DNA of 64,000 nucleotides from Gemmatimonadota bacterium (GCA_022825135.1 JAJDYN010000016.1:1-64000); one strand, 5' to 3'. Shown: positions 9,267-18,179, numbered from the stretch's first letter. Numbers and translations: made by a program. Notes: generated by a model from the sequence alone, not told the origin.

Positions 9267-10417
9267 TCCCGGACGCCGAGCACGGTTTCCATCGTGATAT
9301 TCATGACCGTGAAGCGCCGTGGAACCTCGACAGTCCCCAGCCAGGTCCCGTCTACGTCCAGGACCAGCCACTCCCGCGGCTGGTCCTGCTCGCTATCTCC
9401 CCGGTAGAGCTCCAGCCAGACCGCCCCCGAGGGATCGACAAGGATCTCGGCGTAGGCGGGTCGGGTCGCCGCGTCAGGCAGGTCTTCGGCCAACATCCGG
9501 AAGACAGATGTCGATCCGGGCCGATAACCCCCGAGGCGGGCATCGCGCTCAGCCGCCACCAGGGCACCGCTCAGGTCCAGGGGATAGCCGGGAATGCGAA
9601 GGATGCGCACGAGACTCCCGGACATATCCAGCTCTTCCACCTGCATCGCGTCCGCCGAACCCCGAAAGATTCGCTGTCCCAGGACCGCAATGTGAGATGT
9701 CTTGCCGAAAAGGGGCGGCGCCCCCGCGACCATTCCGTCTCGGGCGTACGCATAGGTCTCGGTCCCGCGCGTCTCCCCGATGCTGTCGATCCGCGCCCCA
9801 TCCAGATCGAAGACCATCAGAGGCTCCGCATGCCGATTCACCTCGTTGGGGGCATTCCTCTGCGGCCGCGGCGAAAAGCTCTCCGTCAGGATCGCGCCGC
9901 CATCCAGGTAGTGAAGATCGTTCGTGAAGCCGGGGAGGCTGAAAGTGCGAACCACCGCCAGGTCGGGAGCGGCCACCGTGACGCGTCCGTTGCCGAGGGC
10001 GAGCAGCGTGTCGCCGGCGTTCTCGATCGCCTGCAGGTTTCTGAATTCCCCGGGACCATCTCCCCGTCCGCCAAAGGACCCCAGAAACTCTCCGGTCGCG
10101 GAGAACACCCGTACTTGCCGCGAGCTTCCGTCGGCAATCATGAGAGAGCCGTCCGGACGTTGCTTCATGCTGCGCGCGCGGAAGAACTCGTGGGGTGGGC
10201 CGCTGCCGGAGAGCGTGAGGTCGACGAGCGGTTCGTGATCTACGCTCCAGCGGCTGGAATCGCCCCATAGCGGTCGCAATGCCTCGACGACCTCGATGCC
10301 GGCGCTGTCCCGCCGGAATACGGAGGGCGGGCCGGTTTCCTGACCGGCGGCCGCGACGGGCAACCCGAACAGCAGGAGAACGGCGACGCGCGCCAGAGTG
10401 TCAGTCGGATGCGTCAC
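9215..10417 (-). CDS. Six-bladed beta-propeller secreted protein (copy 2 of tandem array)
   Basis: This 400-residue paralogue shares the DSAGIEVVEALRPLWGDSS opening, the GRGDGPGEFRN blade and the C-terminal VEHPQVLRLTRN with its neighbours. It differs in having an ordinary Sec signal (VLLLFGLPVAAAGQE) with no lipobox cysteine, so it should be released and not lipid-anchored. The GTG at 10417 is preceded by GAGG at 8 bases; a GTG at 10426 would add three residues. Its last 52 bases are almost identical to those of copy 3, a sign of recent duplication or gene conversion. Its function is unknown beyond the fold. Confidence 0.82.
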   Translation of the reverse strand: MTHPTDTLARVAVLLLFGLPVAAAGQETGPPSVFRRDSAGIEVVEALRPLWGDSSRWSVDHEPLVDLTLSGSGPPHEFFRARSMKQRPDGSLMIADGSSRQVRVFSATGEFLGSFGGRGDGPGEFRNLQAIENAGDTLLALGNGRVTVAAPDLAVVRTFSLPGFTNDLHYLDGGAILTESFSPRPQRNAPNEVNRHAEPLMVFDLDGARIDSIGETRGTETYAYARDGMVAGAPPLFGKTSHIAVLGQRIFRGSADAMQVEELDMSGSLVRILRIPGYPLDLSGALVAAERDARLGGYRPGSTSVFRMLAEDLPDAATRPAYAEILVDPSGAVWLELYRGDSEQDQPREWLVLDVDGTWLGTVEVPRRFTVMNITMETVLGVREDELDVEHPQVLRLTRN

Positions 10418-10454
10418 CAGTCTCACCTCGCTTTTCCCAAGGTGTTGCGCTCTT

Positions 10455-11657
10455 TCAGTTGCGCGTCAGCCGCAGCACCTGCGGATGTTCGACGTCCAGT
10501 TCGTCCCTCCAGACACCGAGCACGGTTTCCATGGTGATGTCCGTGAGGGTAAAGCGGTCCGGGATTCCAACGTTCCCGAGCCAGGTCCCGTCGGCATCCA
10601 GCACCAGCCATTCCTCCGGCTGGTCCTGTTCGCTGTTTCCCCGGTAGAGCTCGAGCCAGAGTGCTCCCGAAGGATCGACGAGGATGTTGTCGTAGGCGGG
10701 TCGGGTAGCCGGGGTGGGAAAGTCCTCGACCATCCGCCGGAGGAACGCGGGCATTGCTTCCGGAACCGCTGCGAGACGGGCTGCCCGCTCGGCCGCGACA
10801 AGGGCGTCACTCAGCTCCAACGGATAGCCCGGGATCCGCAGGATGCGCACGAGACTCCCGGACCTGTCCAGTTCCTCTACCTGCATCATGTCGGACGAAC
10901 CGAGGAAGAGCCGCCCTCCCAGCGCATCGACATGAGCTTCCTTGCCGAAGAGAGGTTCGGCGGCGCCGTATTCGTCGTCGCGCGCGTGCACATAGCTCTC
11001 GTTCCCGCGCGTCTCCCCTATGCTGTCGATCCGCGTTCCCTCCAGATCGATGAGAAGGAGAGGTTCCGGACGCCGGGTCAACCCGCTGGTGGCCGCCCCC
11101 TGCGGCAGTGGCCGTGGATTCGACTCCGGCAGAATCGCGCCACCACCCAGATAGTGCAGATCGATCGTGAAGCGATCGACGTTGAATGTCCGGAGCACCG
11201 TGAGGTCCGGGGCAACCACGGCGACCCGTCCGCCGCCGAGGGCCAGAAGGGTGTCCCCGGCGTTCTCCAGGCGTCCCAGATTTCTGAATTCCCCGGGCCC
11301 GTCTCCCCTCCCGCCGAAGGACCCGCGGAACTCGCCGCTCGCGGAGAACACGCGCACCTCCCGCGAGGCCCGGTCGGCGATCATGAGAGAGCCGTCCGCG
11401 CGTTGCTTCATGCTGCCGGATCGATAGAACTCGTGGTCCGGGCCGCTGCCGGTGAGCGTGAGGTCGACGACCGGGTCCGGGTCGATGTGCCAGAGGCTGG
11501 AGTCGCCCCAGAGCGGCCGCATCGCCTCGACGATCTGGATGCCGGCGCTGTCGCGCTGGACGACGAGGGGCAGGCCGGAGTCCCCCCCGGTGCAGGATGC
11601 CAGTACGGACAGAAAAAGGGCAGCCGCGCAATGAAAGACCGACGTGGATCGAACCAT
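10455..11657 (-). CDS. Six-bladed beta-propeller lipoprotein (copy 3 of tandem array)
   Basis: The product has 400 residues. A lipoprotein signal (FLSVLASC) precedes the family motif QRDSAGIQIVEAMRPLWGDSS. Blades carry DGSLMIADRAS, GRGDGPGEFRN and IDSIGETRG, all shared closely with copies 2 and 4. The start is well fixed: AAGGAG lies 6 bases before the ATG, while the open frame extends far upstream without support. It is likely anchored in a membrane facing the periplasm or the surface. The array sits just downstream of a beta-lactamase-like lipoprotein. Like its paralogues it has no catalytic motif that I recognise. Confidence 0.85.
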   Translation of the reverse strand: MVRSTSVFHCAAALFLSVLASCTGGDSGLPLVVQRDSAGIQIVEAMRPLWGDSSLWHIDPDPVVDLTLTGSGPDHEFYRSGSMKQRADGSLMIADRASREVRVFSASGEFRGSFGGRGDGPGEFRNLGRLENAGDTLLALGGGRVAVVAPDLTVLRTFNVDRFTIDLHYLGGGAILPESNPRPLPQGAATSGLTRRPEPLLLIDLEGTRIDSIGETRGNESYVHARDDEYGAAEPLFGKEAHVDALGGRLFLGSSDMMQVEELDRSGSLVRILRIPGYPLELSDALVAAERAARLAAVPEAMPAFLRRMVEDFPTPATRPAYDNILVDPSGALWLELYRGNSEQDQPEEWLVLDADGTWLGNVGIPDRFTLTDITMETVLGVWRDELDVEHPQVLRLTRN

Positions 11658-11722
11658 GGATAGCTCCTTACCCTGTGAGCGCCTCCGGCCGCAGCCCGCG
11701 TCACGCCCCGTGCGTCCGGCGT

Positions 11723-12910
11723 TCACATTGCGCCCCGGTTCAGCCGCAGCACCTGGGGATGCTCGATGTCGAGCTCGTCCTGCCAGTCGCCGAGGATGGC
11801 GTCCATGGTGATGTCGGATACCGTGAAGCGATCTGGAATCTCCACGGTCCCGAGCCAGGTCCCGTCGGCATCCAGCACCAGCCATTCCTGCGGCTGGTCC
11901 TGCTCGCTGTCACCCCGATGCAGTTGCAGCCAGACCGCCCCTGAAGGGTCGACGAGGATGTCGGTGAAGGCGGGCCTGGTATCGGACGCGGGCGCGTCTT
12001 CGAACCCCTGCCGAAAGGGAGAGCCGGGCGGACTTCTATCGAGAAAGAAATCCCGCTCCGCAGCGATCTGGGCTTCGCTCAGGTCGAGCGGGTAGTCTGG
12101 AATGCGCAGGATACGCACGAGATTCCCGGAAGTGTCCAGTTCCTCCACCTGCATCAGGTCGTTGGCACCGTGGAAGATGCGCCCTCCCATGGCCGCGACG
12201 TGGGATGACTTGCCGAAGAATACGCCGACAGTCCCGCCGGATACGTAAAGCTCGGGTCCGCGTGTCTCGCCGATGCTGTCGATCTGTTCTCCCTCCAGAT
12301 CGAAGAGGAGGAGCGGATCCGGGCGCCGAATCCTCCCGGCGAGACCAGCCTGTGGCAACACCAGCGCGCGCGGCTCCGGGAGAATGGCTCCGCCGTCCAC
12401 GTAATGCAGGTCGAGCGTCAAGCGAGCGATGTTGAAGGTCCGGACCACCGTCAGGTCGGGGGCGACCACAGCAACGCGTCCACCGGAATCCATGGCCAGG
12501 ATTGTGTCCCCGGCGGTCTCCACCACGTACAGGCCCGCGAATTCACCGGGACCGTCTCCGCTCCCGCCGAAGGACCCCAGGAACTCGCCAGCGGCAGAAA
12601 ACACCCTTACCTCCTCCGTGCCGCTGTTGGCGACCACCAGAGAGCCGTCCGGGCGTTGCTTCATGCTTCTGGACCGATAGAACTCGTGGTCGGGGCCGCT
12701 GCCGCTGAGCGTGAGGTCCACGACGGGATCCGGGTCGACGGTCCAGCCGCCCGAGTCCCCCCAAAGCGGCCGCATGGCCTCGATGATGTGGATGCCGGCG
12801 CTGTCGCGCTGGACGACGAGGGAGGAGGCCGCGTCCTCGTCCGCGCAGCCAGGAATGCAGGGCAGGAGCACCAACGCTCCCCACAGGTACATCGAAGTCG
12901 GGCGGGTCAT
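11723..12910 (-). CDS. Six-bladed beta-propeller lipoprotein (copy 4 of tandem array)
   Basis: This 395-residue paralogue is the first of the four in transcription order. It has a lipobox in LLPCIPGC, then QRDSAGIHIIEAMRPLWGDSG, the GDGPGEFAG blade and the C-terminal IEHPQVLRLNRG. Compared with copies 2 and 3 it is a few residues shorter in the loop after IDSIGETRG, where the family is variable. A GAGAAG sequence close to the ATG may act as ribosome site. Duplication within an operon and loop divergence would suit a set of binding proteins with different specificities; that is inference. Confidence 0.84.
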   Translation of the reverse strand: MTRPTSMYLWGALVLLPCIPGCADEDAASSLVVQRDSAGIHIIEAMRPLWGDSGGWTVDPDPVVDLTLSGSGPDHEFYRSRSMKQRPDGSLVVANSGTEEVRVFSAAGEFLGSFGGSGDGPGEFAGLYVVETAGDTILAMDSGGRVAVVAPDLTVVRTFNIARLTLDLHYVDGGAILPEPRALVLPQAGLAGRIRRPDPLLLFDLEGEQIDSIGETRGPELYVSGGTVGVFFGKSSHVAAMGGRIFHGANDLMQVEELDTSGNLVRILRIPDYPLDLSEAQIAAERDFFLDRSPPGSPFRQGFEDAPASDTRPAFTDILVDPSGAVWLQLHRGDSEQDQPQEWLVLDADGTWLGTVEIPDRFTVSDITMDAILGDWQDELDIEHPQVLRLNRGAM

Positions 12911-13006
12911 GGGCTTCTCGGGCTGGTGCAGTGTCTCATTCGCTAAACGCGCAGGTCCAGGTCAGCCCTCCCCCGAAGGCCTCCGGAAACTCAGGTCAAC
13001 TTCCTT

Positions 13007-14518
13007 CTACCAGCTCCACTCCGGATCCACGGCCTTCACCACCATGCCGAGCGCCTCGTACTCGCGGTCGGTTCGGTCGGGGGCGTGGGCGGCCGCGGCC
13101 CGGTGGCTCTGCACCACAATCACCAGGTCCCGGGAGGGAATGATGTAGGTCCGCTGGTGACCGGCTCCGGACGGGTTGTAGGCGTCCGGCGGAAGCTGCG
13201 GGATGCGCCCTCCCCTGCCCTCCTCGTCCGCCGTATTGAGCCAGAAGAGGCCGCCGTAGTAGGGCTCCGGCCAGGCGGGCGCGGGAGAACGCACGAAGTC
13301 CACGAACTCCTCGGTGAGGAGCCGTTCGCCGTTCCACATGCCGCGGTTGAGGTAGAGCATCCCGAACCGCGCCCAGTTGCGGGCGGTGCCGTAGTTGTAT
13401 CCGGTGAGCAGGAAGTTGCCGTAGGGGTCGGTCTCCATGATAAAGCGGCGGATGCCGATCTTGTCGAAGAGGGCTCGCTGCGGCCAGCTCAGGTACTCCT
13501 CGCCCAGCTCGTTCTCCACCGCACGCTGGACGATGTACCCCAGCGTCCACGGGTCGGAGTTGCGGTAGCGGCCTACCGTGTTGGGCGGGAACTCGGCGTC
13601 GCGGCTGATGGAGAACTGGAAGGCGTCGATAGGCGCCACGTAGCCCATGCGGTGGTCCACCTGCCCCGGAACGAACGACGCCGCCATCTGCTCGGGGGTG
13701 GCGCCGCTGTTGCTGAAGCGGAGGCCGCTCGACATGCGCAGCAGGTCGGCGATGCGGATGGCGGCGCGCGGGTCGCCGGGCGAGTTCTGCCACTCCGGCA
13801 CGGGCACGGGCTGCCAGATCTCCAGATGGCCCATCTGGATGAGGCGGCCGATCAGGGTGGCGGTCATGCTCTTCGCCATCGACCAGCTCTCGAGCTGCGT
13901 GTCCTTGTGGATGCCGGGGCCGTAGTCCTCGGCCAGGACGCGCCCGCGGTGGACGACCAGGAAGGCGGCCCGGTTGTCGCCCTCGGTGAAGAAGGTCTCG
14001 ACGGCCTGTTCGAGCAGCTCCGCGTTCACGTCGTCCGGGAGGGGCTCGTCCGGGAGCATGTCGCCCATCGGCCAGGGAGTGGTCTCGGCGTCCGGGAGCG
14101 CGCTCACGACTTCCCGCGGCGTGAAGAAGACGCCGTCGGTGTCGGGCGGGAGGATCACGCAGCCCTGGTCGCCGAAGTGCCGGGCGCGGGCCGAGACGCC
14201 ATTCTGCGAGACGGTGACGATGCGCCGCTCCTCGTCGATGTCGATGGCGAGGCTCCCGCTCTCGTAGTCGTGTACCTGATCCTCGGTGTGGAGCACGCTG
14301 CCGTAGAGCGCTTCGGTGCGGTCGCGCTCCGAGACCCAGATCCCCGAGCAGTAGCGCTTGGCGGGGCCGCTGAGGAGGTAGTAGAGGGGCGGGCCGTCCG
14401 GGGCTCCGGCGGTGGCGGCGGCATCGGCGGAGGCTGCCGAACCGGCGTCGGCCTCGGCGCAGGCGAGGAGGGGCAGGGCAACGAACACGACCGAACCGAT
14501 GACTGCGATACTTCTCAT
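13007..14518 (-). CDS. Class C beta-lactamase-like serine hydrolase lipoprotein
   Basis: The 503-residue protein has a lipobox cysteine at residue 20 (ALPLLAC). Its roughly 150-residue N-terminal region precedes a penicillin-binding-protein-type transpeptidase/beta-lactamase domain. The catalytic S-x-x-K is S213-M-A-K216 and the Y-x-N element is Y318-R-N320. Such proteins act as esterases, D-aminopeptidases or peptidases in the envelope; a true beta-lactamase is less likely given the lipid anchor and length. AGGAGG lies 4 bases before the ATG, so the start is secure. It is 96 bp upstream of the propeller array on the same strand and could be co-transcribed with it. Confidence 0.85.
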   Translation of the reverse strand: MRSIAVIGSVVFVALPLLACAEADAGSAASADAAATAGAPDGPPLYYLLSGPAKRYCSGIWVSERDRTEALYGSVLHTEDQVHDYESGSLAIDIDEERRIVTVSQNGVSARARHFGDQGCVILPPDTDGVFFTPREVVSALPDAETTPWPMGDMLPDEPLPDDVNAELLEQAVETFFTEGDNRAAFLVVHRGRVLAEDYGPGIHKDTQLESWSMAKSMTATLIGRLIQMGHLEIWQPVPVPEWQNSPGDPRAAIRIADLLRMSSGLRFSNSGATPEQMAASFVPGQVDHRMGYVAPIDAFQFSISRDAEFPPNTVGRYRNSDPWTLGYIVQRAVENELGEEYLSWPQRALFDKIGIRRFIMETDPYGNFLLTGYNYGTARNWARFGMLYLNRGMWNGERLLTEEFVDFVRSPAPAWPEPYYGGLFWLNTADEEGRGGRIPQLPPDAYNPSGAGHQRTYIIPSRDLVIVVQSHRAAAAHAPDRTDREYEALGMVVKAVDPEWSW

Positions 14519-14843
14519 GGTACCTCCTCATTCCTGCTCGAAGCGCTGCCGGATGGTTGGTTCGAGGGCCCGGCGACGACGGAGTGCTTCCTGGGGTGCG
14601 CGGCCGCCGTTGCTCCGGCAATGCCCAAGGGAGCCGGCGAAAAACCGCCATCCGGCAACATTCCCCCGGGGGTTGCGGCCACGCAAGGAAGCTCGCAGAA
14701 GCATCGGACATCGCGCCCGAAGGCGCTGCGGATACAGCGTCCGTACCGAGTCCCGGGGTTGACGCGAGACAGCCGTCAGATAGGTTCAAAACAATATTGA
14801 CTGACGTTCAAATGAACGTTCTCAGGTCACGAGAGGCGCGTGC
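14519..14843. other. Intergenic region between divergent genes
   Basis: This 325-bp stretch separates the minus-strand serine hydrolase from the plus-strand toxin-antitoxin pair. It contains the Shine-Dalgarno of the hydrolase at its left edge. At the right end an AT-richer patch holds a palindromic operator candidate (14804-14821), a repeated GTTCAAA (14784 and 14807) and a possible -35 TTGACG (14759-14764) with a weak -10 TAGGTT (14781-14786). The central part shows nothing I can identify. Confidence 0.55.
14804..14821 (+). promoter_or_regulatory. Palindromic operator candidate of the toxin-antitoxin pair
   Basis: ACGTTCA-AA-TGAACGT (14804-14819) is a perfect 7-bp inverted repeat, and an overlapping palindrome GAACGTTC follows at 14814-14821. 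It lies 23 bp upstream of the antitoxin ATG. Antitoxins of the Xre/MbcA type usually repress their own operon through such sites, so this is the natural binding site candidate. No experimental support is available here. Confidence 0.55.
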
Positions 14844-15338
14844 ATGACACGCAAACCAACAAGCGGGACGATGCCAACGCCACACGGCGACTGCGGTGAC
14901 TCCTTCAGCCTCACTGAACTGGCCGGACGCATGGTCCGCGAGACGCACCCCGTCTACGGCGACGGCTCGGGCCTGGAAGCGATTCGCGAGGCGGTGGCGG
15001 ACGGCCTCCCGGCCGAGGCGGTCAGGCAGCTTCAGGCCGAGCTGAAGCGCTTCGGCGTTCGGCGTGCCTCGGACTACGTGAACGGCATTGTTCCCCGGGC
15101 TACTCTTCAGCGGAGAGAGAGGCTCAAGGAGGACGAGGGGGAGGCCGTGCTTCGAGTGGCCTCCGTCGTCGCGCTGGCCGTGTATGTGGGGGGAGGCGAC
15201 GAGTGGGCCGCGGAGTGGCTTACGGGCCGGCATCCCATGCTCGGAGGCGCACGCCCCATCGACCGGGCCCTGTCCGCGGTCGGAGCGCGGCAGGTCGAGC
15301 ACATTCTGTACTCGCTGCATTTCGGTCTGCCGGCCTGA
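14844..15338 (+). CDS. Xre/MbcA/ParS-family antitoxin
   Basis: The 164-residue product ends in the DUF2384 C-terminal region typical of RES-partner antitoxins: EWLTGRHPMLGGARPIDRA followed by ...GARQVEHILYSLHFG. The central part is helical and would hold the Xre-like DNA-binding fold. In this family the last residues plug the toxin's active site and the body represses the operon. The gene lies 3 bp before a RES-domain gene and downstream of a palindrome that may be its operator. The first 20 residues are low-complexity and the start could be internal, but no better-supported start is seen. Confidence 0.85.
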   Translation: MTRKPTSGTMPTPHGDCGDSFSLTELAGRMVRETHPVYGDGSGLEAIREAVADGLPAEAVRQLQAELKRFGVRRASDYVNGIVPRATLQRRERLKEDEGEAVLRVASVVALAVYVGGGDEWAAEWLTGRHPMLGGARPIDRALSAVGARQVEHILYSLHFGLPA

Positions 15339-15341
15339 CGG

Positions 15342-15785
15342 TTGAACGTCTACAGAATCCACCCCCGAAACTATCCGGCGCTTGACGGAATCGGGGCGGG
15401 CCTGGTGGGTGGGCGCTGGAATCCCCGGGGCCTTCGCGTCGTGTACGCGTCCCTTGCATACGAGGGAGCACTGCTGGAGCAACTTGCGCACACGCCCGCG
15501 GGAGACCTGCCCTACACCCAGATGGCGTCGCGAATCGTGATCCCCGACGACTGCGCCGTGCCCGCGGTTGGCGAGGCCGAACATCCGGACTGGCGGAACG
15601 GAGCCCGGTCACAGCGGATCGGAGCGGAGTGGGTGGCATCGGGACGGTCCGTCGCCCTCAGGGTTCCCTCCTTTGTCGCGCAGCCCTGGGGCTGGAACGT
15701 GATTCTCAACCCGCTGCATCCGGATTTTCCGCGCCTGAGCGTGGCGGAAGTTGTCGACGTAGTTTGGGATGCACGCTTCAAGTGA
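15342..15785 (+). CDS. RES-domain toxin
   Basis: This 147-residue protein matches the RES family in length and motifs: R25 in GGRWNP, Y35 in VVYAS, E46 in LLEQL and S110 in VPSF, followed by NVILNPLHPDF. Characterised members consume NAD+ or ADP-ribosylate a target, causing growth arrest. The start is a TTG at 15342, giving the canonical beginning xNVYRI; no in-frame ATG gives a complete domain. It lies 3 bp after the antitoxin stop. The weak start codon and close coupling fit the need to keep toxin below antitoxin. All catalytic residues look intact. Confidence 0.87.
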   Translation: MNVYRIHPRNYPALDGIGAGLVGGRWNPRGLRVVYASLAYEGALLEQLAHTPAGDLPYTQMASRIVIPDDCAVPAVGEAEHPDWRNGARSQRIGAEWVASGRSVALRVPSFVAQPWGWNVILNPLHPDFPRLSVAEVVDVVWDARFK

Positions 15786-15810
15786 TTCAGCTTCCTTCCG
15801 GAGGACTCCG

Positions 15811-17247
15811 ATGCGCGTGATCCCGGCCCGACTCGACTCCCGGCGCCGCGTCGCGATGATCGTCGCTACCGCCCTGATGTTTGCCGTCCCGCTGTTGGCC
15901 GTCCCGCGGACGGGGCAGGCCCAGACCCTCTCGCCCATCGACGAGGACACCCGCTGGACGCTAGCAGCCGCGGGCGACGTGATCATGAACCGCCGCGTGA
16001 TGCAGTTCGATCATCCCGGGGATCCCGCCTTCCAGGAGCTGGTCGACGTCATTCAGGGAGCCGACGCCGCCTTCATGAACCTGGAGCAGTCGGTCTTCCG
16101 CCTGGAGGAGTTCACCGGATGGCCGGCGGCCGAGAACGGAGGCAACTACGAGGTGGGCTCGCCCGAGACGCTGAAAGACCTGGTGGACATGGGGTTCGAC
16201 CTCTTCAACCGGGCCAACAACCACACCACCGACTACGGCGTGGAGGGGATGCGCCTGACCGGCCGGCTCATGGACGAGTGGGGGCTGGTGCACGCCGGCG
16301 CGGGGGAGAACCTGGGATGGGCCAGCCGCCCCGGGTACCTGGAGACGCCCAAGGGCCGCGTAGCGCTGATCGGGATGGCCTCGACCCATACGCCGATGTC
16401 TCGCGCGGGTAGGGCGGGGCCCACCGTGCAGGGCCGCCCGGGGCTGAACGCGCTCCGGCTGAACACCCGCCACGAGGGATCGCCCGCGACCATGGAGGCG
16501 TTGCGGGAGGTGGCGCGCTCCCAAGGGGTCGAAGTGTCCGACGACGAAGGGGTGGCCGTGCGGGCATTCGGGATCACCGTGTATCCCGGTGACGAGGACC
16601 GCTCCGTGGTCACGCTGAACGACGTCGACCGGGAGCGGGTGCTGCACGAGGTGCGCAACGCCACCGATCAGGGCGACTACGTGGTCGCCAACAGCCATTC
16701 GCACGAGCCCGGCAACGCCTTCATGGTGCCGCCCGACTGGATGGTCGAGTTCGCGCGCCAGGTCATCGACGCCGGGGCCGCCACCTTCATCATCCACGGG
16801 CCGCACCAGCTGCGCGGCGTGGAGATCCACAACGGCCGGCCCATCTTCTATTCGCTGGGCGACTTCATCTTCCAGAACGAGACCATCGATCCGATGCCCT
16901 CCGACCAGCGCGATCGCTACGGGCTCCCGCTCGACCGGCTCGCCTCGGAGATCTACGACACCCGCTTCCAGGTGGACGAAGACGGCAACCCCACCACCGG
17001 CTTCCCGACGGATTCACGGTGGTACGAGAGCGTGGTGCCGGTGGTGACGTTCGAGGGGAGCGAGGCGGTGGAGATCGTCTTCCACCCGATCGAGCTGGGC
17101 TGGAAGGCGCCCCGGTCGCAGCGCGGCACGCCGCGCATCGCCCCCGAGGAACTGGGCCGCAGCATCATCGAGCACCTGGCGGAGCTGTCGCGGCCCTTCG
17201 GGACGGAGATCGTCTACGAGAACGGGGTCGGGGTGTGGAGGAGGTAG
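15811..17247 (+). CDS. CapA-family exported metallophosphatase-like protein
   Basis: The 478-residue product has an N-terminal signal segment (MIVATALMFAVPLLAVP, ending near GQAQ). It then has the CapA/poly-gamma-glutamate-synthesis fold: AAGDVIMN, NRANNHTTDYG, NSHSHEP and IIHGPHQLRGVEIHNG, followed by FYSLGDFIF. These supply the Asp, Asn and His ligands of a calcineurin-like metal site. In Bacillus CapA acts with CapBC in polyglutamate export, but no capB or capC is present here, so the substrate is open. GGAGG lies 6 bases before the ATG at 15811; an open frame starting at 15769 lacks such a signal. It follows the toxin gene by 25 bp. Confidence 0.85.
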   Translation: MRVIPARLDSRRRVAMIVATALMFAVPLLAVPRTGQAQTLSPIDEDTRWTLAAAGDVIMNRRVMQFDHPGDPAFQELVDVIQGADAAFMNLEQSVFRLEEFTGWPAAENGGNYEVGSPETLKDLVDMGFDLFNRANNHTTDYGVEGMRLTGRLMDEWGLVHAGAGENLGWASRPGYLETPKGRVALIGMASTHTPMSRAGRAGPTVQGRPGLNALRLNTRHEGSPATMEALREVARSQGVEVSDDEGVAVRAFGITVYPGDEDRSVVTLNDVDRERVLHEVRNATDQGDYVVANSHSHEPGNAFMVPPDWMVEFARQVIDAGAATFIIHGPHQLRGVEIHNGRPIFYSLGDFIFQNETIDPMPSDQRDRYGLPLDRLASEIYDTRFQVDEDGNPTTGFPTDSRWYESVVPVVTFEGSEAVEIVFHPIELGWKAPRSQRGTPRIAPEELGRSIIEHLAELSRPFGTEIVYENGVGVWRR

Positions 17248-17303
17248 AGCCGGCTCGAATGGCCGGGTAAGGCAAGGCATCGCGGCTTCGCCCGAGGCGA
17301 CCC

Positions 17304-18128
17304 ATGACGCTTCATGAACTGCTGGACGTTCACTACGGTGCGGACGGCGACGACGTATTGCGCCGGATGCTCGACGAGGGCGCTGATCCCAACCCGCGAA
17401 ACGGGTCGGGCGAAGAGACGCCCCTTCACGTGGCTACCCGTCGTCGTCGTGCCAGCGCCGTGGAGATTCTCGTTGCGTACGGCGCGGAAATCGACGCAAA
17501 GACTGCGGGCGGCAAGACCGCATACGCCCACGCGGTCCGGAGGGGATTCGATGAGGTCGCCGCCCTGCTCGCGAAACACGGGGCGAGCACCGATCTGAAC
17601 GACGCGGACCGATTTGCAGTGGCGATCGTCAACGGAAGCCTCGATGAAGCGCGGACGATCCTCGAAGCCTGTCCGGGCGTTGCCCGAACCGCCAACCCCG
17701 AGGAAGACCGGCTGCTCGCGGATGTGGCCGGCCGCAACGACGGGGAGCCCGTGCGGCTGCTGATCGAGGCGGGCGCCGACCTCACCGCGACAGGTCTCGA
17801 CTCAGGGACTCCCCTGCATCAAGCCGCCTGGTTCGGCCAGCCCGGGAACGGGCGCCTCCTGATCGAGGCCGGGGCGCCACTCGACATCTTCGACGACGTG
17901 CACAAGGCGTCGCCAATCCACTGGGCTGCCCACGGCTCCCGCTATTCCGGCGCCGCCGAGGAGCGCCAGGACGCCTACGTAGAGCTGGTCGAGATGCTGC
18001 TCGAAGCCGGATCCAGCCTGTCGTATCCGGATGATCCGGACAGCGACGCATACCGGCGCCGGCTCCTGCGAGACGCAAGTCCGCGTGTCCGCGAGGTGTT
18101 GCTACGAGCGATCGCCGCGCCCCGTTAG
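17304..18128 (+). CDS. Ankyrin-repeat protein
   Basis: The 274-residue protein has at least four ankyrin repeats. Clear ones are EETPLHVATRRR...VEILVAYGAEID, KTAYAHAVRRG...VAALLAKHGAS, GTPLHQAAWFG...LLIEAGAPLD and SPIHWAAHGS...LVEMLLEAGSS. No signal peptide or enzymatic domain is seen, so it is probably cytoplasmic and acts by protein binding. GAGG lies 6 bases before the ATG. It follows the CapA-like gene by 56 bp on the same strand. The partner is unknown. Confidence 0.82.
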   Translation: MTLHELLDVHYGADGDDVLRRMLDEGADPNPRNGSGEETPLHVATRRRRASAVEILVAYGAEIDAKTAGGKTAYAHAVRRGFDEVAALLAKHGASTDLNDADRFAVAIVNGSLDEARTILEACPGVARTANPEEDRLLADVAGRNDGEPVRLLIEAGADLTATGLDSGTPLHQAAWFGQPGNGRLLIEAGAPLDIFDDVHKASPIHWAAHGSRYSGAAEERQDAYVELVEMLLEAGSSLSYPDDPDSDAYRRRLLRDASPRVREVLLRAIAAPR

Positions 18129-18179
18129 CCAGAATCGCACCCAACCGGTTCTCTTCGCAGCGCGCATGAGAGGTCCGGC

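Noticed and set aside
13007..14518. True beta-lactamase (antibiotic resistance gene)
   Set aside because: S-x-x-K and Y-x-N are present, but the protein is a lipoprotein with a long N-terminal extension, as in envelope esterases and peptidases. Resistance cannot be claimed from this.
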